Shown: positions 20,265-28,408 of the stretch, piece by piece
How the letters are laid out: every line of letters starts with the position of its first letter
Numbering within the stretch: the first letter of the stretch is position 1
Source of the DNA: Thiocystis violacea
GTDB taxonomy: Bacteria > Pseudomonadota > Gammaproteobacteria > Chromatiales > Chromatiaceae
DNA: 64,000 nucleotides
Reading direction: 5' to 3'
NCBI RefSeq assembly: GCF_016583575.1
Contig: NZ_NRRG01000021.1
Span: 1-64,000 of the forward strand
Translations under genes and position numbers: made by a program
Notes under the pieces: model-generated
Database searches by the model: none
Told to the model about the DNA's origin: nothing
What the model saw: only the letters and a program-made list of their open reading frames with translations

Positions 20265-21287
20265 TCAGGCGTGATATTTCCGTGCGTCCTCGCGTAAATC
20301 GAGGCGCGTTTGCTGAAGATAATCGCCCACATTGATCGACTCGCCAAGCAGTATCCTGGAATAAAGAGACTGCATCAGGTCTGGCGATGCGTTCCTGTCG
20401 AGAAAGCGAAAGCAGGAGGCGGCGACATATTCCGGCACGACTTCAAATGATATCCAGCGTCGCCCCTCCGCCTCGGCGACTTGCCCGGTGGTATTGGAGC
20501 CCGCGAAGATGTCCACCACGAGATCGTCGGAATCGGTCAGCATCCGAATGAAAAATTCCGGTAGCTTCGCGGGAAAACGCGCTGGATGACCTTTCACACC
20601 AGTGGCTTTGCAACCGGACAGGTATTGTCCATTGGATTCCGAGTTGGCAATTTGCAGCAGGTTTGACGGAATCGCTCCGCCGTTATCCTTGGCGAAGCCC
20701 TTGCCGATGTCGTGCCCGGAGGGACGGACCTTGGGGGTGTAAAACTTGTCAGGATCCTCGATGAGCTTCTTCATCCGGTCACTATAAGGGGCGAGCACTT
20801 TTGTGATGTCGGCCTTCGGCCATTCAGTCTTGCCGAACCACCAGACGGTGTTGATCGAGTCTTTCGCGCGCAGTTTGCGTTTATTCACCCACTCGATCGG
20901 ACTTGGCAGTTTCGACGGGTTGAACCAATAGAAATCCTCCGCAAGAAAAAAACCCAACTCATCGACCATGCGGAGCATGACACGAAAGTTGTAAAGACTT
21001 CGCGCGGGTACGCCTTTCATGTAAGCCCCGCCAAAGTCGACCACGAAGCTACCGTCATCGCGCAGTTTCCGCTGGACGAGCCGCGCAAAGTCCAAGAACC
21101 AGTCGACGTACTCGTGCTGTTCGAGGTTCCCGTAGTCTTTCTGACGCTGAAGGGCAAACGGCGGGCTGGTGATGACGAGGTTTACGCTCCCATCGGCGAG
21201 CGTCGCGAGTAGTTCGCGGGAATCCCCGATCAATGCCGCGCCTTTGGCTGTGTGGTAGGCCGGCGTGGTCTGCGTTTTCATCAACAT
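20265..21287 (-). CDS. PvuII-like N4-cytosine DNA methyltransferase
   Basis: This 340-residue enzyme matches what I recall of M.PvuII along most of its length, for example [31 protein letters not shown] and [19 protein letters not shown]-like runs. The catalytic motif IV is SPPF (41-44), the form used by N4-cytosine methylases. The AdoMet motif I lies C-terminally ([12 protein letters not shown]), which is the beta-class order. It should protect CAGCTG sites. It is divergent from the controller and nuclease genes, exactly as in the PvuII locus. GC content is visibly lower than in flanking genes, suggesting horizontal gain. Alternative start: ATG at 21281. Confidence 0.93.
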   Translation of the reverse strand: MLMKTQTTPAYHTAKGAALIGDSRELLATLADGSVNLVITSPPFALQRQKDYGNLEQHEYVDWFLDFARLVQRKLRDDGSFVVDFGGAYMKGVPARSLYNFRVMLRMVDELGFFLAEDFYWFNPSKLPSPIEWVNKRKLRAKDSINTVWWFGKTEWPKADITKVLAPYSDRMKKLIEDPDKFYTPKVRPSGHDIGKGFAKDNGGAIPSNLLQIANSESNGQYLSGCKATGVKGHPARFPAKLPEFFIRMLTDSDDLVVDIFAGSNTTGQVAEAEGRRWISFEVVPEYVAASCFRFLDRNASPDLMQSLYSRILLGESINVGDYLQQTRLDLREDARKYHA

Positions 21288-21294
21288 GGGCTGC

Positions 21295-21337
21295 TACTTA
21301 TCGTCTGTCGACTCATTGTCATCATGAAACCATGATC
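21295..21337. promoter_or_regulatory. Putative C-box operator between methyltransferase and controller genes
   Basis: Two tandem 11-bp partial dyads, TACTTATCGTC (21295-21305) and GACTCATTGTC (21310-21320), occupy the short divergent spacer. They resemble the paired C-boxes of PvuII-type systems. A separate perfect palindrome (ATCATG, 4-base spacer, CATGAT; 21321-21336) overlaps the controller start region. Binding by the controller is inferred, not shown. Confidence 0.55.
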
Positions 21338-21580
21338 TCGCGCATGATCAAAAATGACAACCTTTTCGTCACAAGAAAGCGGTTTGCGCTCAATCTAAGG
21401 AAGACGCGGGAGCAGCGCGGCCTGTCTCAAGAGGCGCTAGCCGATGCGGCGGGTCTGCATCGAACCTATGTCGGCTCGGTGGAACGCGGGGAGCGGAATA
21501 TCTCCATCGACAACATTGGTCGGCTGGCGTCGGCACTCGGGGTTTCTCCAGCGTCCCTCCTGGAAGATCCGCAAGCATGA
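21332..21580 (+). CDS. Restriction-modification controller protein (C protein), XRE-type
   Basis: This protein of 78-82 residues is a compact helix-turn-helix regulator ([50 protein letters not shown]). C proteins bind C-boxes, activate their own gene and the nuclease gene, and so delay nuclease until methylation is established. ATG 21332 or ATG 21344 may be the start; neither has a clear Shine-Dalgarno, which fits the leaderless transcripts reported for some C genes. Its stop overlaps the nuclease ATG by 4 bases (ATGA), implying coupled translation. Confidence 0.88.
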   Translation: MISRMIKNDNLFVTRKRFALNLRKTREQRGLSQEALADAAGLHRTYVGSVERGERNISIDNIGRLASALGVSPASLLEDPQA

Positions 21581-22092
21581 TTTTGACGCCACATGACGAT
21601 TACAGATGTCTGCTGGAAATCTGGCCCGCCATTCAGGACTATCAAACCCTTGCCACGCGGCACGGGATCGATGACATCTTTCAGGACAATGGCGGGAAGT
21701 TGCTGCAAGTCCTTCTGCTGACGGGTCTGAAAATTCTGCCAGGCCGCGAAGGCAACGATGCCGTGGATGTGTCCGGTCAAGAATATGAGCTGAAGTCGGT
21801 CAACATTGAGCTGGCAAAGGGTTTTTCGACCCACCACCACATGAATCCGACCATCATCGCCAAGTACCGAAAAGTCCCCTGGATTTTCGCGATCTATCGG
21901 CAAATTGCACTACAGGCGATTTACCTGCTCACACCGGCCGACCTTGAGTTCTACTTGGCGAAGTGGGAAGAGAAGTGGCAAGCGGATGGCGGAAAGGACA
22001 TCAATAATCCGAAAATCCCTGTTGCCTATGTCATGGATCACGGGACGCTGATTCATGGAACGCCGCCAGTTTTGCAAACTCGCCGTCGCTGA
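21577..22092 (+). CDS. PvuII-like type II restriction endonuclease
   Basis: This 171-residue protein is recognisably an R.PvuII homologue: [48 protein letters not shown] and VPWIFAIYR match what I recall of that 157-residue enzyme. Catalytic residues corresponding to Asp58, Glu68 and Lys70 of R.PvuII are present as Asp61, Glu71 and Lys73. Asp37 and the His86-88 triplet used for recognition are kept. It therefore probably cleaves CAG^CTG as a homodimer. About 11 extra C-terminal residues (from GTPPVLQ) look like read-through into downstream DNA. All active-site parts are intact. Confidence 0.93.
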   Translation: MILTPHDDYRCLLEIWPAIQDYQTLATRHGIDDIFQDNGGKLLQVLLLTGLKILPGREGNDAVDVSGQEYELKSVNIELAKGFSTHHHMNPTIIAKYRKVPWIFAIYRQIALQAIYLLTPADLEFYLAKWEEKWQADGGKDINNPKIPVAYVMDHGTLIHGTPPVLQTRRR

Positions 22093-22559
22093 CCGTCTCG
22101 TCGATGGACACCCAGGTCGAGCCGTCTTCGGCCAACAAATTCTCGCTCCGTGGCGTGTGGCTGTGTATCGCCAAGAAGCGTCAGCGTCACTCCAGCACTG
22201 AGATTCCCTCCGGATGGCGGGCTGAATGGCCGTCTCTGGCGTTGCCGACCGCCGCATACGTGCGCGTCGTAGAGACATCCGCCTGCTCGAAGGCATGGAA
22301 CAGGCGCGTCAGCACCTCGGGGCGATGCCGAGCTGTCCCGCGCATCGAAGCACGAATTCAGCCCGCCGGCGTCTTCTCCAACAGGATGCCGGGTTGTAGG
22401 GGCGAAGTCATTCGCCACGTTGGTGGCTCGGATACCGGCGGTGGCGAATCGATTGGCCGCGTTGGTGGTGCGGATGTAGGGGCGAATGAATTCGCCCCTA
22501 CAAGGATGCTACGAAGACGATTGATGACACGCCATAGGAGGCATTCAGGAAATCCCCGA
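22093..22559. other. Spacer between the nuclease and ferredoxin-NADP reductase, with repeats
   Basis: No intact gene is visible in these 467 bases. The first part has short open stretches on both strands that may be decayed coding DNA. The second part holds the palindromic repeat listed separately. This is probably the right boundary of the restriction island. Confidence 0.5.
22395..22502. repeat. REP-like palindromes around TGTAGGGGCGAAT
   Basis: A perfect palindrome at 22475-22502 has 13-base arms (TGTAGGGGCGAAT) around a 2-base centre. A partly decayed copy of the same unit starts at 22395, and between them is a GTTGGTGG-rich stretch present twice. This has the form of a dispersed REP or MITE-type element. 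Confidence 0.75.
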
Positions 22560-23420
22560 TCAATCGTAGATCATCTCCGACCAGCGGCCTTCCTCGATCA
22601 TCCGCAGTTTGAGCTGTTTCCAGTCCGCCTCCGATCCGGCCTGCTTGGCCATCACCTTGTCGAACACCTGGGTCACCTTGCTCAGTCCCGAGAGGAAAAC
22701 ATGGGTATTGGGTTCGCGCATCAGCCGCGAGGAGTCTGCGGCGTGATCGACCAGTCCCTGCTCCAGGGCCTCCGACGAGGTCATGAGCGGCTTGGTCCCG
22801 AGGGCGCGAAACGCTTGGAAGGTCTTCTCGTCATAGTAGTGCGCCAGATCGCTGGTCTCGTCATTGGCGTACATGAGATCGAGACCGCTGTGGCCGCCGT
22901 AGTAGAGACGCACCTGGCCCTTCCAGTCGCCGCGACGCTCGTAGATGAGCTGGGCGAAGGCGCGGAAGGGCGCGATGCCGGTCCCGGTGCCGATCATGAG
23001 CAGATTGGCGCGGTTGTCCAGCGGCATGCGGAAGGGGCTGAGATAGGGTCCGCTGACGGTGATCCGATCGCCCAGCTTGGCATCGCACAGGTAGTTCGAG
23101 GCGACCCCCGGATAGCGCTCGCCGCTCACCTCGTCGATGTAGAAACAGCGCCGCACCAGGATCTCCAGGCTGACGCCGGTGCCGACCGGAATCGAGCGGG
23201 CATTGGCGATCGAGTAACGTCGCAGATGATCCTGATTGCCGAAGTCGTGCGGCCCAGGCACCAGAACCCCGATGCTCTGACCCTCGACGAACTGGAAGGC
23301 CGGATCCAGCACCTCAAGCGTGATGTGACGAACCTCGTCGGTCGTTTCAGGCGTGACACGCTGGGAGGATTTGATGACCGCCGTGGCGGTCGGGCCGATG
23401 TAAGTGGTGACTTGACTCAT
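22560..23420 (-). CDS. Ferredoxin-NADP+ reductase
   Basis: This 286-residue FAD enzyme passes electrons between reduced ferredoxin and NADP+. The FAD site is RRYSIANA. The NAD(P) region shows LLMIGTGTGIAPFRAF, with YYGGHSGLDLMY and VFLSGL toward the C-terminus. Length and motif order fit the plant/cyanobacterial-like FNR family, without a phycobilisome or ferredoxin domain. It is the last gene after rnfA and the 55-residue protein, 97 bases downstream, so it is probably in the same transcript. Context suggests it equilibrates ferredoxin produced by NifJ or Rnf with NADPH. Confidence 0.93.
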   Translation of the reverse strand: MSQVTTYIGPTATAVIKSSQRVTPETTDEVRHITLEVLDPAFQFVEGQSIGVLVPGPHDFGNQDHLRRYSIANARSIPVGTGVSLEILVRRCFYIDEVSGERYPGVASNYLCDAKLGDRITVSGPYLSPFRMPLDNRANLLMIGTGTGIAPFRAFAQLIYERRGDWKGQVRLYYGGHSGLDLMYANDETSDLAHYYDEKTFQAFRALGTKPLMTSSEALEQGLVDHAADSSRLMREPNTHVFLSGLSKVTQVFDKVMAKQAGSEADWKQLKLRMIEEGRWSEMIYD

Positions 23421-23517
23421 CCAGAGACTCCTCGGACTTGCGGCTCATGGCCCCAAGATATTGATTTAATAGATAGGGAAAACCAGACAATTTCGGGATG
23501 GGGAATCGCCAAGCCGC

Positions 23518-23685
23518 CTAGCGCCGTTCGCAGTGACCCTTACCGCAGGAACAGCCGCCGCCTTCCTCTCGAAAGGGGCCGAGTCGCGGGTGGTTAAGCG
23601 CGAAACGCGCGTAGACCCGCTGGACCCACACCCACCCCGCGAGCACGGTGAAAATGATCAGGGGGGCGAGCAGAAATTTAGCCAT
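23518..23685 (-). CDS. 55-residue single-span membrane protein with Cys-rich tail
   Basis: This small gene starts at ATG 23685, overlapping the rnfA stop by 8 bases. The product has one N-terminal membrane helix (about residues 4-20, FLLAPLIIFTVLAGWVWV) and a short soluble tail ending GGGCSCGKGHC near the C-terminus, a plausible metal or Fe-S ligand cluster. The tight overlap with rnfA and the upstream rnf order strongly suggest it is translated and belongs to the Rnf unit. I do not know a named family for it. A maturation or accessory role is an inference. Confidence 0.75.
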   Translation of the reverse strand: MAKFLLAPLIIFTVLAGWVWVQRVYARFALNHPRLGPFREEGGGCSCGKGHCERR

Positions 23686-24268
23686 GCGCCCCCCCGAGCC
23701 CGGCGAAGCCCATGAAGGCGAGCGACAACAGCCCGGCGAGCATCAGGCTGAGCGCCGCGCCCTGACTGACGGATGGCACGCGCGCCAGGGCCAGTTTCTC
23801 GCGCAGCCCGGCCATCAGCATCAGGGCCAGCATGAAGCCGGCGCCGACCCCGACGGCATAGACGAAACTTTGCACCAGATCGTATTCCTTCGAGGTCTGG
23901 AACAGCGCCAACCCCAGTACCGCGCAGTTGGTGGTGATGAGCGGCAGGAAGATACCGAGCGAGCGGAACAAGGTCGGGCTGGTCTTCTTGATGAACATCT
24001 CCACCAACTGCACCGCCGAGGCGATGACGGCGATGTAGCAGATGAGCCGCAGGAATTCGAGTTCGAGCGTGGTCAGCAGCCAGTTGATGCCGTAGGCCGC
24101 CGCCGAGCTGACCAGCATCACGAAGAGCGTGGCCAGACCCATGTTCCAGGCCGTCTCCTTCTTGGCCGAGACGCCAAGGAAGGGACAGATGCCAAGGAAC
24201 AGCGCCAGCACGAAGTTGTTGACCAGCGCGGCATTCAGAAAGATCAGGGGCAAGGACTCAGACGGCAT
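23678..24268 (-). CDS. rnfA: Electron transport complex subunit RnfA
   Basis: RnfA (196 residues) is an integral membrane subunit of the ion-translocating ferredoxin:NAD+ oxidoreductase complex. Six hydrophobic segments are visible, with the family motifs LVNNFVLALFLGICPFLGVS and PLITTNCAVLG; the buried Cys residues help hold the [2Fe-2S] centre shared with RnfE. Length is normal. Its start overlaps the end of rnfE by 11 bases and its end overlaps the 55-residue gene. Confidence 0.96.
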   Translation of the reverse strand: MPSESLPLIFLNAALVNNFVLALFLGICPFLGVSAKKETAWNMGLATLFVMLVSSAAAYGINWLLTTLELEFLRLICYIAVIASAVQLVEMFIKKTSPTLFRSLGIFLPLITTNCAVLGLALFQTSKEYDLVQSFVYAVGVGAGFMLALMLMAGLREKLALARVPSVSQGAALSLMLAGLLSLAFMGFAGLGGAHG

Positions 24269-24959
24269 TGGCGATCACCCCGGTTTGCTCGGTCATGCGA
24301 CGCTCCTTGCGCAGACGCCGCCAGTTGAAGAAGAGCAGCCAGGCCCCGAGTACGAAGAAGCCGCCCGGCGGCAGGATCATGATGACCCATCCCTGGAAAT
24401 TGTCGGAGAAGAGCTGGACGCCGAGGATGCTGCCGTTGCCGAGCAGCTCGCGCACCGTTCCCAGACTGAGCAGGGCCAGGGTGAAGCCAAGCCCGGTGCC
24501 GAGGCTGTTGACGATGGTCGGCAACAAGCGCTGCTTGGAGGCATAGGCCTCCGCCCGCCCGAGGATGATGCAGTTCACCACGATGAGCTGGATGAAGGCG
24601 CCGAGCGCGGCGTAGAGCTCCAGACTGATCGCCTGGATGAGGTAATCGACGACCGTGACGAAGGTGGCGATGATCACGATATAGCTCGCGATCCGTACCT
24701 GCTTGGGGATCCAGTTACGCAGCCAGGACACCAGCGCGCCCGAGCAGATCAGCACGAAGGTGGTGGACAGCCCCATGCCGAGTGCATTGATGGTCGAGTT
24801 CGTGACCGCGAGCGCCGGACACATGCCCAGCATCATCACGAATACCGGATTCTCTTCCCAGAGACCGCGAATGAAGGTGTCCGCGGTCAGGGGCTCCTCC
24901 CGGTCGAAGAGCGGCGCGGGCGAGCTCGTGCTCGTGCTCTGATTGGATGCTTCAGCCAT
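24258..24959 (-). CDS. rnfE: Electron transport complex subunit RnfE
   Basis: RnfE (233 residues) is the partner of RnfA in the membrane core. Motifs include NPVFVMMLGMCPALAVTNS and LIVVNCIILGRAEAYAS, each with a conserved Cys, and about six hydrophobic helices. A ~25-residue polar, Ser/Thr-rich N-terminal extension precedes the first helix. It lies 18 bases after rnfG. Confidence 0.95.
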   Translation of the reverse strand: MAEASNQSTSTSSPAPLFDREEPLTADTFIRGLWEENPVFVMMLGMCPALAVTNSTINALGMGLSTTFVLICSGALVSWLRNWIPKQVRIASYIVIIATFVTVVDYLIQAISLELYAALGAFIQLIVVNCIILGRAEAYASKQRLLPTIVNSLGTGLGFTLALLSLGTVRELLGNGSILGVQLFSDNFQGWVIMILPPGGFFVLGAWLLFFNWRRLRKERRMTEQTGVIANAV

Positions 24960-24977
24960 GCGTTATCTATCTCCCGG

Positions 24978-25664
24978 TCAGTTCGGTTGCGACAGGCTTG
25001 TCAGCTCACGTTGGATGGCTGGAACGGCGCGTTGCGCCGCCTGATCCGCCGCCTTGCCCATTGCCCGCGAGGAGATGGTGGCGCCGGTGATGGCGTCGAT
25101 CTGCCAGGGTTCGGTCTTGGTGCCGTGCTTGACGGTCACGATTGGGTTGGCGAGCGCCGTGCCCGTGACATCGAGCCGGGCATCCAGGGCTTCGAGATTC
25201 TTCAGGAATTCGGGGTCGGTGTCGAGCTTGTCGCCGAACCCCGGGGTTTCGTTGGACTTGAGAACCTTACTGCGGACGATGCAGTGACAACCTGGATCAT
25301 AGGCGAACATGACCGTGACCGGCCCCGCGTAGCCCGAGCCGGTGCCGCTGATGGCCACGCCCTTGAGCCGGCCCTCCGCGTCATAGGCCGCGTAGATGGG
25401 ATCTCCGGCAATCCCCTCGCCCGCCGGCGCCAGAGCGCCCTGCTCGGTGACAATGAAGTCCCGTTTGGAGACCGCGCCCGGCAGCACCTGAAAGACCAGG
25501 CGTTCGGTCAGGATGCGCTGCTTCTCGGCAATCATAGGCAGGGTGGTCTGGTAGGCCACTACCACCAGCAGGCCGGATATCATCGCGATCCCGCCCAGGG
25601 TACGCAGCATCGCCCAGGTCGGCGTGGCCGCTGGCGGGGGTTGGAGCTCGACTTCAATCGTCAT
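24978..25664 (-). CDS. rnfG: Electron transport complex subunit RnfG (FMN-binding)
   Basis: RnfG (228 residues) has one N-terminal membrane helix (about 22-43) and a periplasmic FMN-binding domain. The flavinylation site ITGATISSRAM near residue 200 supplies the Thr that carries covalent FMN, and GFGDKLDTDPEF is a further family motif. The ATG at 25664 sits only 2 bases after a block of CTGACAA-type heptamers and has no visible Shine-Dalgarno; a shorter form from an internal Met before the helix is possible. It works with RnfD in moving electrons across the membrane. Confidence 0.94.
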   Translation of the reverse strand: MTIEVELQPPPAATPTWAMLRTLGGIAMISGLLVVVAYQTTLPMIAEKQRILTERLVFQVLPGAVSKRDFIVTEQGALAPAGEGIAGDPIYAAYDAEGRLKGVAISGTGSGYAGPVTVMFAYDPGCHCIVRSKVLKSNETPGFGDKLDTDPEFLKNLEALDARLDVTGTALANPIVTVKHGTKTEPWQIDAITGATISSRAMGKAADQAAQRAVPAIQRELTSLSQPN

Positions 25665-25666
25665 AT

Positions 25667-25697
25667 CAGTTGTCGGTTGTCGGTTGTCGGTGGTCAG
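25667..25697 (-). repeat. (CTGACAA)n-type heptanucleotide repeat in the rnfG leader
   Basis: In the gene sense this reads CTGACCA, three CCGACAA units, then CTG, ending 2 bases before the rnfG ATG. It lies in the 112-base rnfD-rnfG spacer, the longest spacer between the membrane-subunit genes of this operon. Confidence 0.85.
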
Positions 25698-25776
25698 CGC
25701 AAAAGGCTCGGGGGTTTTCCTCAGCCCATCTCGATGGATCGCTGTCGTCGTTCCTGCTCCATACGCCCCAGCCGCC

Positions 25777-26829
25777 TCAATGCGCTGGCGGCTGCTTGCC
25801 CTTGACGGATCCGTAGACGCGCGGCTGGGTCCAGTCGGAGATCAGCGGGCCGATGGCATTGCCGAGCAGGATGGCATACATGACGCCCTCGACCAGACCA
25901 CCGAACAGACGGATCACGACCGTCAGCACCCCGATGAAGAGCCCGTAGATGATCACGCCGCGCGCGGTCACCGGAGAGGCGACCATGTCGCTGGCCATGA
26001 ACCAGGCCGCCAGCATGAGACCGCCCGAGCAGAGCACGAACCAGGGGCTCGGATAGAGGCTCGGATCCATCAGCCAGAACGGCAGGGCGGTCAGGGCGGC
26101 ACCGGCCATGACGCTGGCCGGGATGCGCCAGTCGAGCATCCGCTGCCAGGCAAGCCAGAGCCCGCAGATGAGGATCAGCAGCGCCGAGGTCTCGCCCGCC
26201 GAGCCGGCGATCAGGCCGGTGAAGGTCTCGGTGATCGGCGTCTCGATATGCTGGAACTTCTGCATCGCCAGCGGCGTCGCCCCGCTCCAGCCATCCATGT
26301 TCAGACCGGCGATCCAGTCGGCGACCGGGATCGGCTGCATGAAGGGCAGGGTCAGGGTCGAGGGGATCAGCTCCGCGAAACGGCCCGGCGCGAAGGCCGG
26401 CGTCCAGGTGGTGATCGCCACCGGGAAGGCCGCCTGCACGAACGCGCGCCCGACCAGGGCCGGATTCATGACGTTGTAGCCGAGCCCGCCGAACAGCGCC
26501 TTACCCAGCGCGATGCCGACGAAGGCCGCGACCGCCGCCATCCAGAGCGGAAAGCCGGGCGGCAAGGTGAGACCCAGCAGCAGTCCGGTGATGACCGCCG
26601 ACCAGTCCGCGACCGTATTACCCCGGCCGCTCGCTCGCGCGAAGAACCACTCGGTCGCGACCGCCGCGCCGGTCGTGGTCAGCAGCAGCAGGAGCACGCT
26701 CAGCCCGAACTGCCAGACCGCGAAGGCCGCGATCGGCAGCAGGGCCAGGACCACGGTGCGCATGATCCTGTCGACCGATACCGCCCGCTTGAGATGGGGC
26801 GAGGTTCTGATTTCGATGATTTTTGGCAT
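25777..26829 (-). CDS. rnfD: Electron transport complex subunit RnfD
   Basis: RnfD (350 residues) is a polytopic membrane subunit with covalently bound FMN. The flavinylation motif is SGATPLAM (about residues 185-192). Other family segments are SPHLKRAVSVDRIMRTV, LGYNVMNPALVGRAFVQAAFP and MASDMVASPVTARG. Length is normal. It lies 13 bases after rnfC and 112 bases before rnfG. Confidence 0.96.
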   Translation of the reverse strand: MPKIIEIRTSPHLKRAVSVDRIMRTVVLALLPIAAFAVWQFGLSVLLLLLTTTGAAVATEWFFARASGRGNTVADWSAVITGLLLGLTLPPGFPLWMAAVAAFVGIALGKALFGGLGYNVMNPALVGRAFVQAAFPVAITTWTPAFAPGRFAELIPSTLTLPFMQPIPVADWIAGLNMDGWSGATPLAMQKFQHIETPITETFTGLIAGSAGETSALLILICGLWLAWQRMLDWRIPASVMAGAALTALPFWLMDPSLYPSPWFVLCSGGLMLAAWFMASDMVASPVTARGVIIYGLFIGVLTVVIRLFGGLVEGVMYAILLGNAIGPLISDWTQPRVYGSVKGKQPPAH

Positions 26830-26842
26830 GGTTGCTCAGGGA

Positions 26843-28300
26843 TCAGTGGCGCTTGGTCGCATCCAGGTGCTGCTCGTGGCGCGTCTTCGCGTCCCGATTG
26901 ATCGACTTGGCGATGCGAAAATATTGGGTCAGCGGGATGTTCGACGGGCAGACATAGGCGCAGCAACCGCACTCGAAGCACTGGTCGAGGTTGAATTGCT
27001 CGGCCATGGTCCCGTACTCGCGGGCCAACGCCAGTTCGCCCAGCATGGAGGGGTTGAGCGAGATCGGACAGGCGTTCAGACACTCGCCGCACTTGATGCA
27101 GGGATAGACCTGACGGCGCGCGAGCGACGGATGCTCCGGCTCCAGCGCCACCACGCCCGAGACCGATTTGGTGACGGGTACGTCGAGCGAGGCGACAGCC
27201 ATGCCCATCATGGGGCCGCCCAGGATCACCTGACCCAGTGGTCCCTTCAGCCCCACCTGCTCCAGCAGGAAGCGCACCGGTGTGCCGATCGGCACCACGA
27301 AGTTACCGGGATTCTTGACGGCGGGACCGCTGACGGTCACCACCCGTTCGATCAGGCCGCGACTCTTGGGCAGCAGATCGCCCATCTGGGCCAGGGTGCC
27401 GACATTGAAGACCGCCACGCCCACGTCCGCCGGTAGTCCGCCGGCTGGGACCTCCAGGTCGAGCAGACTCTTGATCAGCATCTTCTCGGCGCCCTGGGGG
27501 TACTTGGTCTCGACCGCCTCGGCGGTGATCGGCAGGTGCCTGGCGATGCGCGCGCGCAGATGGGCGACCGCGTCGAGCTTGTTGTCCTCGACCCCGATGA
27601 TGGCGCGCTCGGCGCGGGTCGCCTTGAGCGCGATCAGGATGCCTCGGATCAGCGCGTCCGTCTGCTCCAGCATGATGCGATGGTCGCAGGTCAGATAGGG
27701 CTCGCACTCGCAGCCGTTGACCACCAGGGTGTGGATCACCCGCCCCGCCGGCGGATGCATCTTCACATGACTGGGGAAGGCCCCGCCGCCCAGACCCACC
27801 AGCCCGGCATCCTGGACCGCCTGGATGATCTCCTTCACGCTCATCCGCTCCGGGTCGCGCTCCATGTCGTAGAGCACCTGCTGGCTCGCCGCGTGATAGA
27901 CCTTGAGGAAGATGGCCGGGGTCTTTGGACCCTCGGCGGTCGGAGCCAGCCCGATCGCCCGGATCACGCCTGTCGCGGGGGCGTGCATGGGCACGGAGAC
28001 GAAGTGATCGGCCTGGGCGATCGGCTCGCCGCGCACGACCTCCTGCCCCACCTTGACCAGGGGGATGGCCGGGCGACCCTTGTGCTGAAGCAGGGGGATG
28101 ACCAGTTCGTCGGCGAAAGGCATGCGCCGGATCGGCTTATCGGCCGTCAGTTCCTTGTGCTCGATCGGGTAGATGCCGTGATCGAAGGTCTTGTGGCCGT
28201 GGAAAAACCTGAGCAGCCCCTGGTCGAGACGCTTCATCAAGCTGGACCGCCCTGTCTCGGGCACGCGCTGCGAGTCCAGTACCGCCGTTTGATGTTTCAT
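26843..28300 (-). CDS. rnfC: Electron transport complex subunit RnfC
   Basis: RnfC (485 residues) is the cytoplasmic NADH/FMN and Fe-S subunit. The N-terminal region carries the family start HGIYPIEHKELTADKPIRRMP. The nucleotide-binding part includes GLGGGAFPSHVKM and VNGCECEPYLTCDHR. Two [4Fe-4S] motifs, CIKCGECLNACP and CFECGCCAYVCP, are near the C-terminus (about residues 390-450). It lacks the long repetitive C-terminal tail of the enterobacterial protein. The ATG at 28300 is preferred because the upstream extension is not conserved-looking. It sits between nifJ and rnfD. Confidence 0.95.
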   Translation of the reverse strand: MKHQTAVLDSQRVPETGRSSLMKRLDQGLLRFFHGHKTFDHGIYPIEHKELTADKPIRRMPFADELVIPLLQHKGRPAIPLVKVGQEVVRGEPIAQADHFVSVPMHAPATGVIRAIGLAPTAEGPKTPAIFLKVYHAASQQVLYDMERDPERMSVKEIIQAVQDAGLVGLGGGAFPSHVKMHPPAGRVIHTLVVNGCECEPYLTCDHRIMLEQTDALIRGILIALKATRAERAIIGVEDNKLDAVAHLRARIARHLPITAEAVETKYPQGAEKMLIKSLLDLEVPAGGLPADVGVAVFNVGTLAQMGDLLPKSRGLIERVVTVSGPAVKNPGNFVVPIGTPVRFLLEQVGLKGPLGQVILGGPMMGMAVASLDVPVTKSVSGVVALEPEHPSLARRQVYPCIKCGECLNACPISLNPSMLGELALAREYGTMAEQFNLDQCFECGCCAYVCPSNIPLTQYFRIAKSINRDAKTRHEQHLDATKRH

Positions 28301-28408
28301 CGCTGTACCGCCGATCGATGGATGACAGAAAACCGCGCCCATTCCGCCGGCCCGCGCCCTGGCCGGAGCCTGGACGTAGGCGACGGAGCGAGCCCCGAGC
28401 CAGGGTGC

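Noticed and set aside
20018-20335. Open frame of 105 codons after ribF, with a TATAAT box ahead
   Set aside because: It resembles no protein family, overlaps the end of the methyltransferase and turns Arg/Pro-rich. I treat it as a junction artefact.
22093-22390. Possible decayed gene after the restriction endonuclease
   Set aside because: Short open stretches exist in several frames but none has a recognisable domain. Stops interrupt each, so I could not support a pseudogene call.
22104-23597. A 497-codon plus-strand open frame across the repeat spacer and ferredoxin-NADP reductase
   Set aside because: It is mainly the antisense of the reductase gene and crosses palindromic repeats.
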